From: Ruminiclostridium sp.
GTDB taxonomy: Bacteria; Bacillota; Clostridia; Oscillospirales; Ruminococcaceae
NCBI GenBank assembly: GCA_017941355.1
Contig: JAGAWN010000256.1
Location: 1-47,515 of the forward strand
Direction of reading: 5' to 3'
DNA length: 47,515 nt
Shown here one piece after another: positions 42,574 through 47,515 of the stretch. Both the position numbers and the translations under genes were made by a program. Under the pieces are notes generated by a model. It did no database searches, had not been told where the DNA came from, and saw nothing but the letters and a program-made list of their open reading frames with translations. Within the stretch, counting starts at the first letter, position 1, and each line of letters begins with the position of its first letter.

Positions 42574-42602
42574 TTGACAAATGAGGCGGATTATAGTATA
42601 AT
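42574..42602 (+). promoter_or_regulatory. consensus promoter for the DUF1292 gene
   Basis: TTGACA (42574-42579), 17 bases, then TATAAT (42597-42602). Confidence 0.85.
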
Positions 42603-42641
42603 ATTACTGTTGAATACAGAAATCAAAGGGAGGTGCTTCCG

Positions 42642-42983
42642 ATGGCACAGAAGAACAACGTCAACGAGGAGGCAGAAGATCTTTTCGGATTTGAAACCGG
42701 AGACGATACTCCCGAGGACGAAGATGAAGTCGCAATCATCGAACTGGAGGGCGAGCGTTATGAGGTCATTGATAATGTGACGCTTGACGGAAGAAACTTC
42801 GTTGCATTGCTGCCGTTTGAGGAGAACGAAGAGTTTGCCGAGGAAGCCGAGTTTACGCTTCTTGAGATCACAGATGATCCGGATAATGCGGATAACTGTA
42901 TTTTGAAAACGGTAGATGATGAAGAACTTTACCAGCGTATAGGAGATGCTTTTCTGGAGCATTTCGGCGCGGACGAAGATTGA
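42642..42983 (+). CDS. DUF1292 family protein (YrzB-like)
   Basis: A 113-residue very acidic protein. VAIIELEGERYEVIDNVTLDGRNFVALLPFEE and the following VDDEELYQRIGDAF are the DUF1292/YrzB core; function unknown. The ATG at 42642 is preceded by AAAGGGAGGTG. It sits behind a consensus promoter. A structured RNA starts within about 20 bases of the stop, so the mRNA may carry it as a 3' part or the RNA may have its own start. The gene is flanked on both sides by non-coding RNA. Confidence 0.85.
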   Translation: MAQKNNVNEEAEDLFGFETGDDTPEDEDEVAIIELEGERYEVIDNVTLDGRNFVALLPFEENEEFAEEAEFTLLEITDDPDNADNCILKTVDDEELYQRIGDAFLEHFGADED

Positions 42984-42998
42984 CAGGTAATTTTACTG

Positions 42999-43150
42999 CT
43001 GCGTTCGGGTTAGCATGGACAATATGATCCAACACATTTTAAAAGGGATTTCTCCACGACAGGGGATTGCAGACCTCCCGTACTGCGGAAGAAGGGAGCG
43101 TGAAACTGTCGGGCGATCTTACCCACCCTGCTTAACGCGGGTTTTATATT
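42999..43150 (+). ncRNA. structured RNA, possibly 6S RNA
   Basis: About 150 nt of non-coding sequence closed by CTGCGTT (42999-43005) with AACGCGG (43134-43140) and continued by GTTAGCA/TGCTTAAC. A separate inner domain is CGACAG (43057-43062) with CTGTCG (43106-43111) enclosing CTCCC/GGGAG. The 5' strand between the two domains is long and A/U-rich, as in the open bubble of 6S RNA that mimics a promoter. A GTTTTAT follows. I recall similar clostridial sequences labelled 6S but cannot confirm it. Neither a tRNA nor an SRP RNA signature is present. Confidence 0.42.
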
Positions 43151-43173
43151 CCATGTGCGGCGCGGCGGTTAAA

Positions 43174-43207
43174 TAAAGGGCTTTCGGTGACGAGAGCCCT
43201 TTATTTT
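43174..43207. terminator. bidirectional terminator
   Basis: TAAAGGGCTTTCG (43174-43186) pairs with CGAGAGCCCTTTA (43191-43203) around GTGA, with T-run after and A-run before. It ends both the plus-strand RNA and the converging phosphatase gene. Confidence 0.9.
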
Positions 43208-43215
43208 TATATTTA

Positions 43216-43671
43216 TCAAATCCCAAGATATCTCAAAAGCCCATCGCAACCGGCTTTAATATCATCATAAGTTTCATCGAAATTCCCGGTGAACCAAGGA
43301 TCGGCAATGCTTTTGCTGCTGCCGGAAAACTCCGGGAGTTTATAAACTTTGTGCATCTCATCGCCGCCAACGATTCGCACAATATTACGGATATTTGCAT
43401 CGTCCATTCCGATAATCAGATCGTATCTGTCATAATCGGAGCGTTTCAGCTGCTCGGCATATTTGTTTTTCGGAACTATACCGAATTGCGCCAGCTTTCT
43501 CATAGTACCGTGATGCGGAGGATTACCGATCTCTTCGGTGCTTGTTGCGCGCGATTCTATCAGATACATATCATCAAGCCCGCGTTCTTTCAGCATATCC
43601 TTGAACAGGAACTCTGCCATCGGTGAGCGGCAGATGTTACCGTGGCATACAAAACAGATTCTTTTTATCAT
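43216..43671 (-). CDS. low-molecular-weight protein-tyrosine phosphatase
   Basis: A 151-residue LMW-PTP. The catalytic P-loop is CHGNICRS at residues 9-16 (C-x5-R-S) and the general-acid Asp sits in DPWFTGNFDETYDD near residue 125, as in the family's DP motif. Members act on Tyr-phosphorylated proteins, often of polysaccharide synthesis, or on arginine phosphate (YwlE type); the residue after the first Cys of the P-loop is His here, so the type is undecided. It is alone on the minus strand between two RNA loci. Confidence 0.92.
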   Translation of the reverse strand: MIKRICFVCHGNICRSPMAEFLFKDMLKERGLDDMYLIESRATSTEEIGNPPHHGTMRKLAQFGIVPKNKYAEQLKRSDYDRYDLIIGMDDANIRNIVRIVGGDEMHKVYKLPEFSGSSKSIADPWFTGNFDETYDDIKAGCDGLLRYLGI

Positions 43672-43834
43672 TTCTGTACCTCAATTTTCTAATACGCCTA
43701 ATTTCGTAAAATAAAAAGTTTGACCGTAAAGAATAATGCTTACAGCTTAATGCATAGAATGGAACTTATACCGAAATAACCTTTCGTGCATCGGATCCGG
43801 TCAGATCGGAAATCTCTCCCGCGTCTTTTCTCTA

Positions 43835-44090
43835 TCAGGGTAAAAAGTCCCCCGCGTAGGGGGACCGGCAGCAGTTACAAAAATACAACCAAAGCCATTC
43901 GTTAAGTGTACACTATAGGTCTTTACGATAGCTCCTCCGTGAACGCTGCCGAGGGGACGACGAATGAAAGCCCGCTAAGGTGTATCTGTTCTATATGACG
44001 AGAAGGTGCAGCGCCCTGAATCGAGTACGTGAACAAAATGAACAATTTGAAGAATCCCCGGAACTCAGCAGAGTAGCCCGGGGTTTTTGC
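43835..44090 (+). ncRNA. pseudoknotted RNA with own terminator, possibly raiA-type
   Basis: Four helices are visible. P1 is TCAGGG (43835-43840) with CCCTGA (44014-44019). P2 is GTCCCCC/GGGGGAC (43847-43865). CGGCAGC (43866-43872) pairs with GCTGCCG (43945-43951), and CATTCGT (43896-43902) with ACGAATG (43960-43966); these two cross, giving a pseudoknot. A terminator follows at 44056. Length (~185-250 nt) and complexity recall the raiA RNA of Firmicutes, but no raiA gene is adjacent and I cannot align it. The 163 bases upstream (43672-43834) hold no clear promoter or gene. Confidence 0.48.
44056..44090 (+). terminator. terminator of the pseudoknotted RNA
   Basis: CCCCGG (44056-44061) pairs with CCGGGG (44078-44083), with an inner CTC/GAG step, followed by TTTTT. 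A further 7-bp hairpin, ACCCACG/CGTGGGT, lies at 44092-44115. Confidence 0.82.
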
Positions 44091-44169
44091 TACCCACGTT
44101 CGGTAATACGTGGGTTCATTGTACAGAGTGTCTAGCCCTCGCGCCTTTGCTGATGCGGGTTTGCGGCAG

Positions 44170-44200
44170 TTGTTAGAGATAATGTTTAATAGTCTAACAA
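44170..44200. repeat. 8-bp perfect inverted repeat near the phage-like segment's left side
   Basis: TTGTTAGA (44170-44177) and TCTAACAA (44193-44200) flank a 15-base AT-rich spacer. It could be a protein-binding or recombination site; no direct duplicate is present in the window. Confidence 0.5.
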
Positions 44201-44217
44201 TAATGAGTATTTATATG

Positions 44218-44242
44218 AAAAAGCCCCGCGAACGGGGCTTTT
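44218..44242 (-). terminator. terminator of the coiled-coil gene
   Basis: AAAGCCCCG/CGGGGCTTT with a 4-base loop directly after the stop codon of the minus-strand gene; TTTTT follows in that direction. Confidence 0.85.
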
Positions 44243-44243
44243 A

Positions 44244-44507
44244 TTAACTTATCTTTCTTGGCTCTTCCGGAATAGGGTATGGACGGTCTTCTTTAAAGTA
44301 GAAGTCTATCCATTCACCAATAGAATTAGTAACATCTCTTGTGATCTCGGTATCTTCTTTGAGCTGAGCGATATCTTCTTTCATATCTGATACTTCGTTT
44401 TTTAACTGCTCAATGTCAGCTTTCATCTGCGCGATGTCTTTTTTTATTGGTTCGGTTTCTCCTTGAATAATCGCCTTTATCGCCTGTAAGTCCTGCTGAT
44501 CTAACAT
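44244..44507 (-). CDS. small coiled-coil protein
   Basis: An 87-residue protein made almost wholly of charged heptad repeats (EPIKKDIAQMKADIEQLKNEV, then SDMKEDIAQLKEDTE), a dimeric or trimeric coiled coil, with a short C-terminal segment carrying Trp and Phe. Similar small proteins are common in clostridial chromosomes and near mobile elements; function unknown. It has its own consensus promoter overlapped by an inverted repeat and a terminator directly after the stop. SD AAAGGACGG is 9-10 bases from the ATG. Whether it belongs to the phage-like segment is uncertain. Confidence 0.75.
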   Translation of the reverse strand: MLDQQDLQAIKAIIQGETEPIKKDIAQMKADIEQLKNEVSDMKEDIAQLKEDTEITRDVTNSIGEWIDFYFKEDRPYPIPEEPRKIS

Positions 44508-44539
44508 ATTATGTACCGTCCTTTCTTTGAGGTATCATC

Positions 44540-44568
44540 ATTATATCATAAACTTGTGTGTATGTCAA
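44540..44568 (-). promoter_or_regulatory. promoter of the coiled-coil gene with overlapping operator
   Basis: On the minus strand TTGACA (44563-44568), 17 bases, then TATAAT (44540-44545). The inverted repeat GTGTGTAT (44556-44563)/ATACACAC (44576-44583) overlaps the -35 box and suggests repression. Confidence 0.78.
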
Positions 44569-44590
44569 GCGATATATACACACCTTTTTT

Positions 44591-44635
44591 ATCTCCGAAT
44601 TATGGCTGATCTTTCAATCAGCCATAACCGGAGAT
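44591..44635. other. long perfect-arm hairpin, candidate packaging or replication signal
   Basis: ATCTCCG...TTATGGCTGAT (44591-44610) pairs with ATCAGCCATAA...CGGAGAT (44617-44635): 18 base pairs with a small internal loop and a 6-base loop. Neither side has a U-tract after the hairpin, so it is not a plain terminator. In filamentous phages such a hairpin in the intergenic region is the packaging signal or part of the origin; here that is an inference from context. Confidence 0.55.
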
Positions 44636-44648
44636 GATTTGATAAAGA

Positions 44649-44744
44649 TTAATGATTAAATTTGTCTTTAATTCTTAGTATTAATCCTTTTATTGTTGCA
44701 CCTAGCAGTACAAATAAAAGTATTGGTATTAAATATTCAATCAT
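44649..44744 (-). CDS. 31-residue membrane protein
   Basis: A short ORF of 31 codons whose first two thirds are a single hydrophobic helix (EYLIPILLFVLLGATIKGLIL) followed by a basic tail (RIKDKFNH). The ATG overlaps the end of the repressor gene by 8 bases, with GGATGTGA upstream, so it is likely translated with the repressor. Size and layout resemble tiny phage coat or lysis/superinfection-exclusion proteins; no specific function can be assigned. Confidence 0.55.
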   Translation of the reverse strand: MIEYLIPILLFVLLGATIKGLILRIKDKFNH

Positions 44745-44985
44745 TTTTATCACATCCTTTTACAATTATTTTCTTTATATCAGATAATCTTGCAATATAA
44801 TCTAAAGATACTTGATAGTAATTTGCATAAATTTTGGCAATATCAAGTGGTAGCGATCTTTCATCTGTTTCGTATCTGATATATGAATTTTTTGAAATAT
44901 GACCTATTTCTGCACATTCTGCTTGCGTTAGGTCATTATCCTCTCTCAAATCTCTTAATCTTGTTTCAAATAATCTTGTCAACAT
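44737..44985 (-). CDS. XRE-family transcriptional repressor (phage-type)
   Basis: An 82-residue protein that is little more than a Cro/C1-type helix-turn-helix (LRDLREDNDLTQAECAEIGHISKNSYIRYETDERSLPLDIAKIYANYYQVSLDYIARLSD). SD is GAGGTGA. It is transcribed away from the coat-gene operon; between them lies a promoter region with two inverted 12-bp repeats, the likely binding sites of this protein. The arrangement is a typical lysogeny or copy-control switch. It overlaps the 31-residue membrane protein gene by 8 bases. Confidence 0.88.
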   Translation of the reverse strand: MLTRLFETRLRDLREDNDLTQAECAEIGHISKNSYIRYETDERSLPLDIAKIYANYYQVSLDYIARLSDIKKIIVKGCDKND

Positions 44986-45003
44986 TCAAATCACCTCAAA
45001 AAA

Positions 45004-45009
45004 ATTATA
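45004..45009 (-). promoter_or_regulatory. -10 box of the repressor promoter
   Basis: TATAAT on the minus strand, 19 bases before the repressor start codon. The -35 position is poor, and the nearest operator copy lies in the spacer region, so autoregulation is likely. Confidence 0.5.
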
Positions 45010-45017
45010 TCAAAATG

Positions 45018-45058
45018 CTCCATATGGGGTTGACAAAATACCCCATATGGAGTATAAT
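45018..45058 (+). promoter_or_regulatory. operator-flanked consensus promoter of the coat operon
   Basis: TTGACA (45030-45035) and TATAAT (45053-45058) are 17 bases apart. CTCCATATGGGG (45018-45029) and its exact reverse complement CCCCATATGGAG (45041-45052) flank the -35 box and fill the spacer, so bound repressor would block RNA polymerase directly. Confidence 0.88.
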
Positions 45059-45106
45059 TGTTTTTGGATAGTTGTTTCTATCTAAAAATTATAGGAGGAT
45101 ACCAAT

Positions 45107-45361
45107 ATGAAAGTTACGTTGGTAGGATTCAAGTCCCTCGACTTTACCAGCAATGAGGGCAATCAGGTAAAAGGTGTTAAGTTATTTTATGCGTATCCTG
45201 ATGCAGATGTAAGCGGTAACGCAACCGATGATGTGTTTCTTGCTCAGAATGTGTTTGACAGCTTCGGCGTGAGCATGGAGCAGCTGAACGATTCAGTTGA
45301 TTGCATAATAGAATTAGAGTTCGGCAAGCGCGGCAAAGTCGTTGGTCTAAAGGTGGCTTAA
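45107..45361 (+). CDS. small ssDNA-binding-like protein (putative)
   Basis: An 84-residue protein, all predicted beta structure: MKVTLVGFKSLDFTSNEGNQ, VKGVKLFYAYP, then a C-terminal VDCIIELEFGKRGKVVGLKV pair. This has the look of the small OB-fold ssDNA-binding proteins (gpV type) that coat filamentous phage DNA, and similar proteins occur in Gram-positive mobile elements. There is no signature motif, so the call is structural. SD AGGAGGAT is strong. It is the first gene after the repressor-controlled promoter, and its stop overlaps the next start by one base. Confidence 0.58.
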   Translation: MKVTLVGFKSLDFTSNEGNQVKGVKLFYAYPDADVSGNATDDVFLAQNVFDSFGVSMEQLNDSVDCIIELEFGKRGKVVGLKVA

Positions 45362-45606
45362 TGGGTGGTAATACGATTATTCAATGCGATTGTCCGGATT
45401 ATACGGAGTATCTGCAATCTATTCTGGATAATCAAGAAGCTGAGATAGAACAGCTTGAACACCATACTGAAATACTCATGGAAGAGATCAACGGATTAAG
45501 TCTGATCGTAAACTATCAATTTGCAACAATAGGAATAGTGGTTATCTTTTCGGTGGTATTGGCTGCCTGGAAGATACTCAGTAAATGGTTCTTCGGCGGT
45601 GTCTGA
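45361..45606 (+). CDS. small single-TM protein of the phage-like operon
   Basis: An 81-residue protein. The N-terminal half is hydrophilic with two Cys (QCDCPDY) and a heptad-like stretch (QEAEIEQLEHHTEILMEEI); the C-terminal third is a TM helix (FATIGIVVIFSVVLAAWKIL) ended by a basic/aromatic tail. The ATG shares a base with the preceding stop (TAATG). By position it could be a minor coat or assembly protein; sequence alone does not tell. Confidence 0.65.
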   Translation: MGGNTIIQCDCPDYTEYLQSILDNQEAEIEQLEHHTEILMEEINGLSLIVNYQFATIGIVVIFSVVLAAWKILSKWFFGGV

Positions 45607-45640
45607 CCGTCTGAACATAAATTATAAAGGGGGTTTTAAA

Positions 45641-45943
45641 ATGTTTGAGAAGATCAAGGAAGCTGCTAAGAATGTAAAATTCAAAGCTAAGTACGCTATA
45701 GCTCCTGCTGCTGCCGGTGTTTCCGGTGTCGCTATGGCTGTAGCTGCTGGCGCAGAAGGTGAAACCGGTGCTGGTACAACGTTCTCCGTTCCGCTTATCA
45801 GTGAAAGTATTACAACTGGAATGATGTCCGGGATCATGGCTCAGATCACAAGTCTTCTTCCGGTAATACTGCCGGTGCTGGTTGGTGTTCTTGCTTTCCG
45901 CAAGGGACTCTCATTCTTCATCGGAATGATTCGCGGTCTCTGA
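45641..45943 (+). CDS. major coat-like protein (inovirus type, putative)
   Basis: A 100-residue protein. The basic N-terminal EKIKEAAKNVKFKAKY, an Ala/Val-rich hydrophobic core and an AGA-type cleavage site form a signal peptide of about 37 residues. The mature part is short: an acidic, small-residue N-terminus, a long hydrophobic helix (ITSLLPVILPVLVGVLAF) and a basic end (RKGLSFFIGMIRGL). That is the pattern of filamentous phage major coat proteins, where the basic end faces the DNA. The ATG at 45641 has GGGGG upstream. A terminator follows directly, as after gene VIII in Ff phages. A VirB2/TrbC-like pilin is the alternative. Confidence 0.68.
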   Translation: MFEKIKEAAKNVKFKAKYAIAPAAAGVSGVAMAVAAGAEGETGAGTTFSVPLISESITTGMMSGIMAQITSLLPVILPVLVGVLAFRKGLSFFIGMIRGL

Positions 45944-45970
45944 TCTGTAAGATGTCTGCACAAAAATAAG

Positions 45971-45999
45971 TGGGCGAAGCGAACCGCCCATTTATTTTA
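45971..45999 (+). terminator. terminator after the coat-like gene
   Basis: TGGGCG (45971-45976) pairs with CGCCCA (45985-45990) around GAAGCGAAC-type loop bases, followed by TTTATTTTA. It is short and may be leaky, giving more coat protein than downstream products. Confidence 0.72.
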
Positions 46000-46018
46000 C
46001 AATATAAAAGGTGTGTAT

Positions 46019-46258
46019 ATGAAAAAAAGATATAATATAATGCTCAATCCTGCGATAGTTGCGAAGATAGATTATCATGCAGATAAACTTGATATCTCAA
46101 GGTCTGATCTTATAAACAGAATATTGTTCGATGAGCTTTCAAATTATGGAGATGTTCCTGATCTGTCGGATCCGGAGCTTGACGGACAGGTTGATTTCTC
46201 GGAGGTTTACAATGAAGAAAATAATCTCGATACTGCTTGTATTGACAGTGCTTGTTAA
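46019..46258 (+). CDS. ribbon-helix-helix DNA-binding protein
   Basis: A 79-residue protein whose first 40 residues are an Arc/CopG-type ribbon-helix-helix: strand KRYNIMLN, helix PAIVAKIDYHADKLD, turn ISRS and helix DLINRILFDELSN. The remainder is acidic. The ATG at 46019 has AAAGGTG upstream. Its last 47 bases overlap the start of the long secreted protein gene, so the two are translated together. It is a likely phage-encoded regulator of replication or transcription. Confidence 0.75.
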   Translation: MKKRYNIMLNPAIVAKIDYHADKLDISRSDLINRILFDELSNYGDVPDLSDPELDGQVDFSEVYNEENNLDTACIDSAC

Positions 46259-47515
46259 TGTTATAGGGTTCGGTTTCTTTAATGTTCATTCAGAAGCTGT
46301 TTTTGTCGAAGTTGCAAGCGGTGTAGTTTTATCCTTAGTTGCCGGTGCAATTCTCGGAGGTCTTTCCGGTCTTGCTGCAGATGCAATTGAATCCAATCAA
46401 TACAAGTTCTTCCAGGAGCATGAGAACTTGATTGAAAAAATAAACAATCACGCTATTGAAAACGGAGATTTGATACAGGTTAACGAACGTAGGAACTCTG
46501 ACGGCAGTTACACATACTGGATCGAACCGGTATCAGGTCTTAGTGATGATGAGCAGGAGTTTGTACAGGATATATGTGATAGTGTTAATAACGGTTCCGG
46601 TCTTGATAGTCTGGTTACATCTTATCTTGCTTACAACTCCGGAGAAGATTTGGATCATGGAGCAAAGGCTTCCGCAAGCTCATATGCTGCTTTCAAAAGT
46701 GATGTAACAAACGCTTTCTGTGATTATGTAAATAAGAAAGCCCTGGGAGACGCTTTCACATCGGAGATGATTTCAGATTATCAGCTTGATTGGAAGACCG
46801 GCGGAGTACCAACAATAAAGCTACCGTCTGTAGCACAATACATGGAATCAACGTACAGCGGTTATACTATTTCTACTCCAATAGTTCTTGAACGAGACGA
46901 CGGGTATTTTATGAATGATAATTTAGGTAGTCAGTTTGGATGTACATTAAATTGGTTTTCGGGTAATGATAAAGACGGTTATAAATATGAGTGGAAATTT
47001 GATACTTCTAAAGGCGCTTATGGATATGGTGCTTATATAATTTACAATAATAAGCTCTATTTCTGCGGTCGAGGCGCCGTTTATGATTATTATACTTCTT
47101 CTCAATTTTATAGTGATGATACATTTACTAAATCAATAGTTGATAGGGGTTATTTTGTATCAGCTGACGGCGAGAACCTGAAAGATGTGTATAATGGTAG
47201 TATTGCCGGGCTTCGTGCCGGTCTTTATTTCGTAAAAGATAAGAATAATCCTCTTAATCCGTCGATTACTATTAACGGTTCTGATCTTGAAACTGATGTC
47301 GGCGGCGGTGTGGTAGGTATACCGCTTACAGATGACGAACAAACAGTAGCAGCTGCAATGTCGTTACCGATCTTGTCAGCCGATCCGGTTCTTACGATCG
47401 GATCGGACGGCAAAATAACAGCTGTTGACGGAATAGATACATCTACATTGGAGGGAATAGTTGATAATATCGCTGAAAACGGCGATGAAATAAGCTTTGC
47501 AAACAACAAGGAAGC
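46212..47515 (+). CDS. large secreted protein, candidate phage attachment/minor coat protein (partial)
   Basis: An open frame of at least 434 codons that continues past the window. The start has GGAGG 6 bases upstream, inside the RHH gene. An N-terminal signal peptide (KKIISILLVLTVLVNVIGFGFF) precedes a second hydrophobic Gly/Ala stretch (VVLSLVAGAILGGLSGLAADAI). The rest is polar and rich in Asp, Ser, Tyr and Gly, with several Tyr-rich beta-like segments (near residues 255-310). In filamentous phage order a long secreted protein after the major coat gene is the receptor-binding pIII equivalent; this fits, but no homology is recognised. No frameshift is seen. Confidence 0.7.
   Translation, partial: MKKIISILLVLTVLVNVIGFGFFNVHSEAVFVEVASGVVLSLVAGAILGGLSGLAADAIESNQYKFFQEHENLIEKINNHAIENGDLIQVNERRNSDGSYTYWIEPVSGLSDDEQEFVQDICDSVNNGSGLDSLVTSYLAYNSGEDLDHGAKASASSYAAFKSDVTNAFCDYVNKKALGDAFTSEMISDYQLDWKTGGVPTIKLPSVAQYMESTYSGYTISTPIVLERDDGYFMNDNLGSQFGCTLNWFSGNDKDGYKYEWKFDTSKGAYGYGAYIIYNNKLYFCGRGAVYDYYTSSQFYSDDTFTKSIVDRGYFVSADGENLKDVYNGSIAGLRAGLYFVKDKNNPLNPSITINGSDLETDVGGGVVGIPLTDDEQTVAAAMSLPILSADPVLTIGSDGKITAVDGIDTSTLEGIVDNIAENGDEISFANNKE

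Noticed and set aside
43111-43150. T-box-like GGGUGG/CGCGG fragments
   Set aside because: No full antiterminator consensus, no specifier stem and no downstream aminoacyl-tRNA synthetase or amino-acid gene.
43741-44020. RNase P RNA
   Set aside because: The invariant GAGGAAAGUCC and ACAGNRA-type segments are missing on both strands.
44493-44520. dif-like site (right arm TTATGTACCGT resembles the Bacillus dif arm)
   Set aside because: The left 11 bases do not match, and the site overlaps the start codon of the coiled-coil gene.
1-47515. CRISPR arrays, rRNA and tRNA genes
   Set aside because: No regularly spaced repeats, no rRNA-like sequence, and no cloverleaf with GTTCRA-type T-loop was found on reading both strands.

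Overview
The window looks like chromosome of a low-to-mid GC, spore-forming member of the Clostridia, most likely a gut Oscillospiraceae/Ruminococcaceae (Ruminococcus or Eubacterium siraeum-like). The basis is purine-rich Shine-Dalgarno sites, near-consensus TTGACA-17-TATAAT promoters, YqfC/YqfD and YlbJ-like sporulation genes, a Y-polymerase/YolD pair, NfnAB and clostridial hypothetical families. No species can be named from the sequence alone.

Layout. 1-3.2 kb: comF, an ADP-ribosylglycohydrolase and an O-acetylhomoserine sulfhydrylase preceded by a short leader ORF ending Met-Cys-Arg-Cys. 3.2-5.7 kb: SUKH-like and DUF6678-like genes on the minus strand, then a MATE exporter. 5.7-11.9 kb: the housekeeping run phoH-ybeY-dgkA-era-recO-mutS2. 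11.9-14.7 kb: a Cys-rich small protein and sporulation genes (ylbJ-like, yqfC, yqfD). 14.8-21 kb: a hydrolase, a GHKL-like protein, phosphofructokinase, a GH2 glycosidase and an unknown. 21-23.6 kb, minus strand: a membrane protein, prephenate dehydrogenase and a Xer-type recombinase. 23.7-27.7 kb: a ferric-iron-type ABC importer. 27.7-31.1 kb, minus strand: pyrB (with a PyrI-like zinc tail)-pptase-thiN-ispG. 31.2-33.8 kb: an unknown, a Y-family polymerase and a YolD-like protein, followed by a MITE-like element. 34-36.3 kb: NfnAB. 36.4-41 kb: membrane or secreted proteins including a CAP-domain protein. 41-41.8 kb: sirtuin.

41.8-44.1 kb is mostly non-coding and unusually rich in structured RNA: a ~615-nt minus-strand RNA with its own promoter and terminator (ROOL-sized), a ~150-nt RNA after a DUF1292 gene (6S-like, uncertain) and a ~200-nt pseudoknotted RNA with its own terminator (raiA-like, uncertain). 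Only DUF1292 and a low-molecular-weight phosphatase gene lie among them.

44.2 kb to the end is an AT-richer accessory segment arranged like a temperate filamentous phage (inovirus) of a Gram-positive host. It has an XRE repressor facing a promoter flanked by perfect 12-bp operator repeats. Under that promoter are a small ssDNA-binding-like protein, a one-TM protein, a coat-like protein (signal peptide, TM, basic tail) with a terminator right behind it, an RHH protein, and a long secreted protein that runs off the window. The diagnostic Zot/pI ATPase and replication initiator are not in view, so the assignment is an inference. This cassette and the large RNA are the strongest leads in the window.
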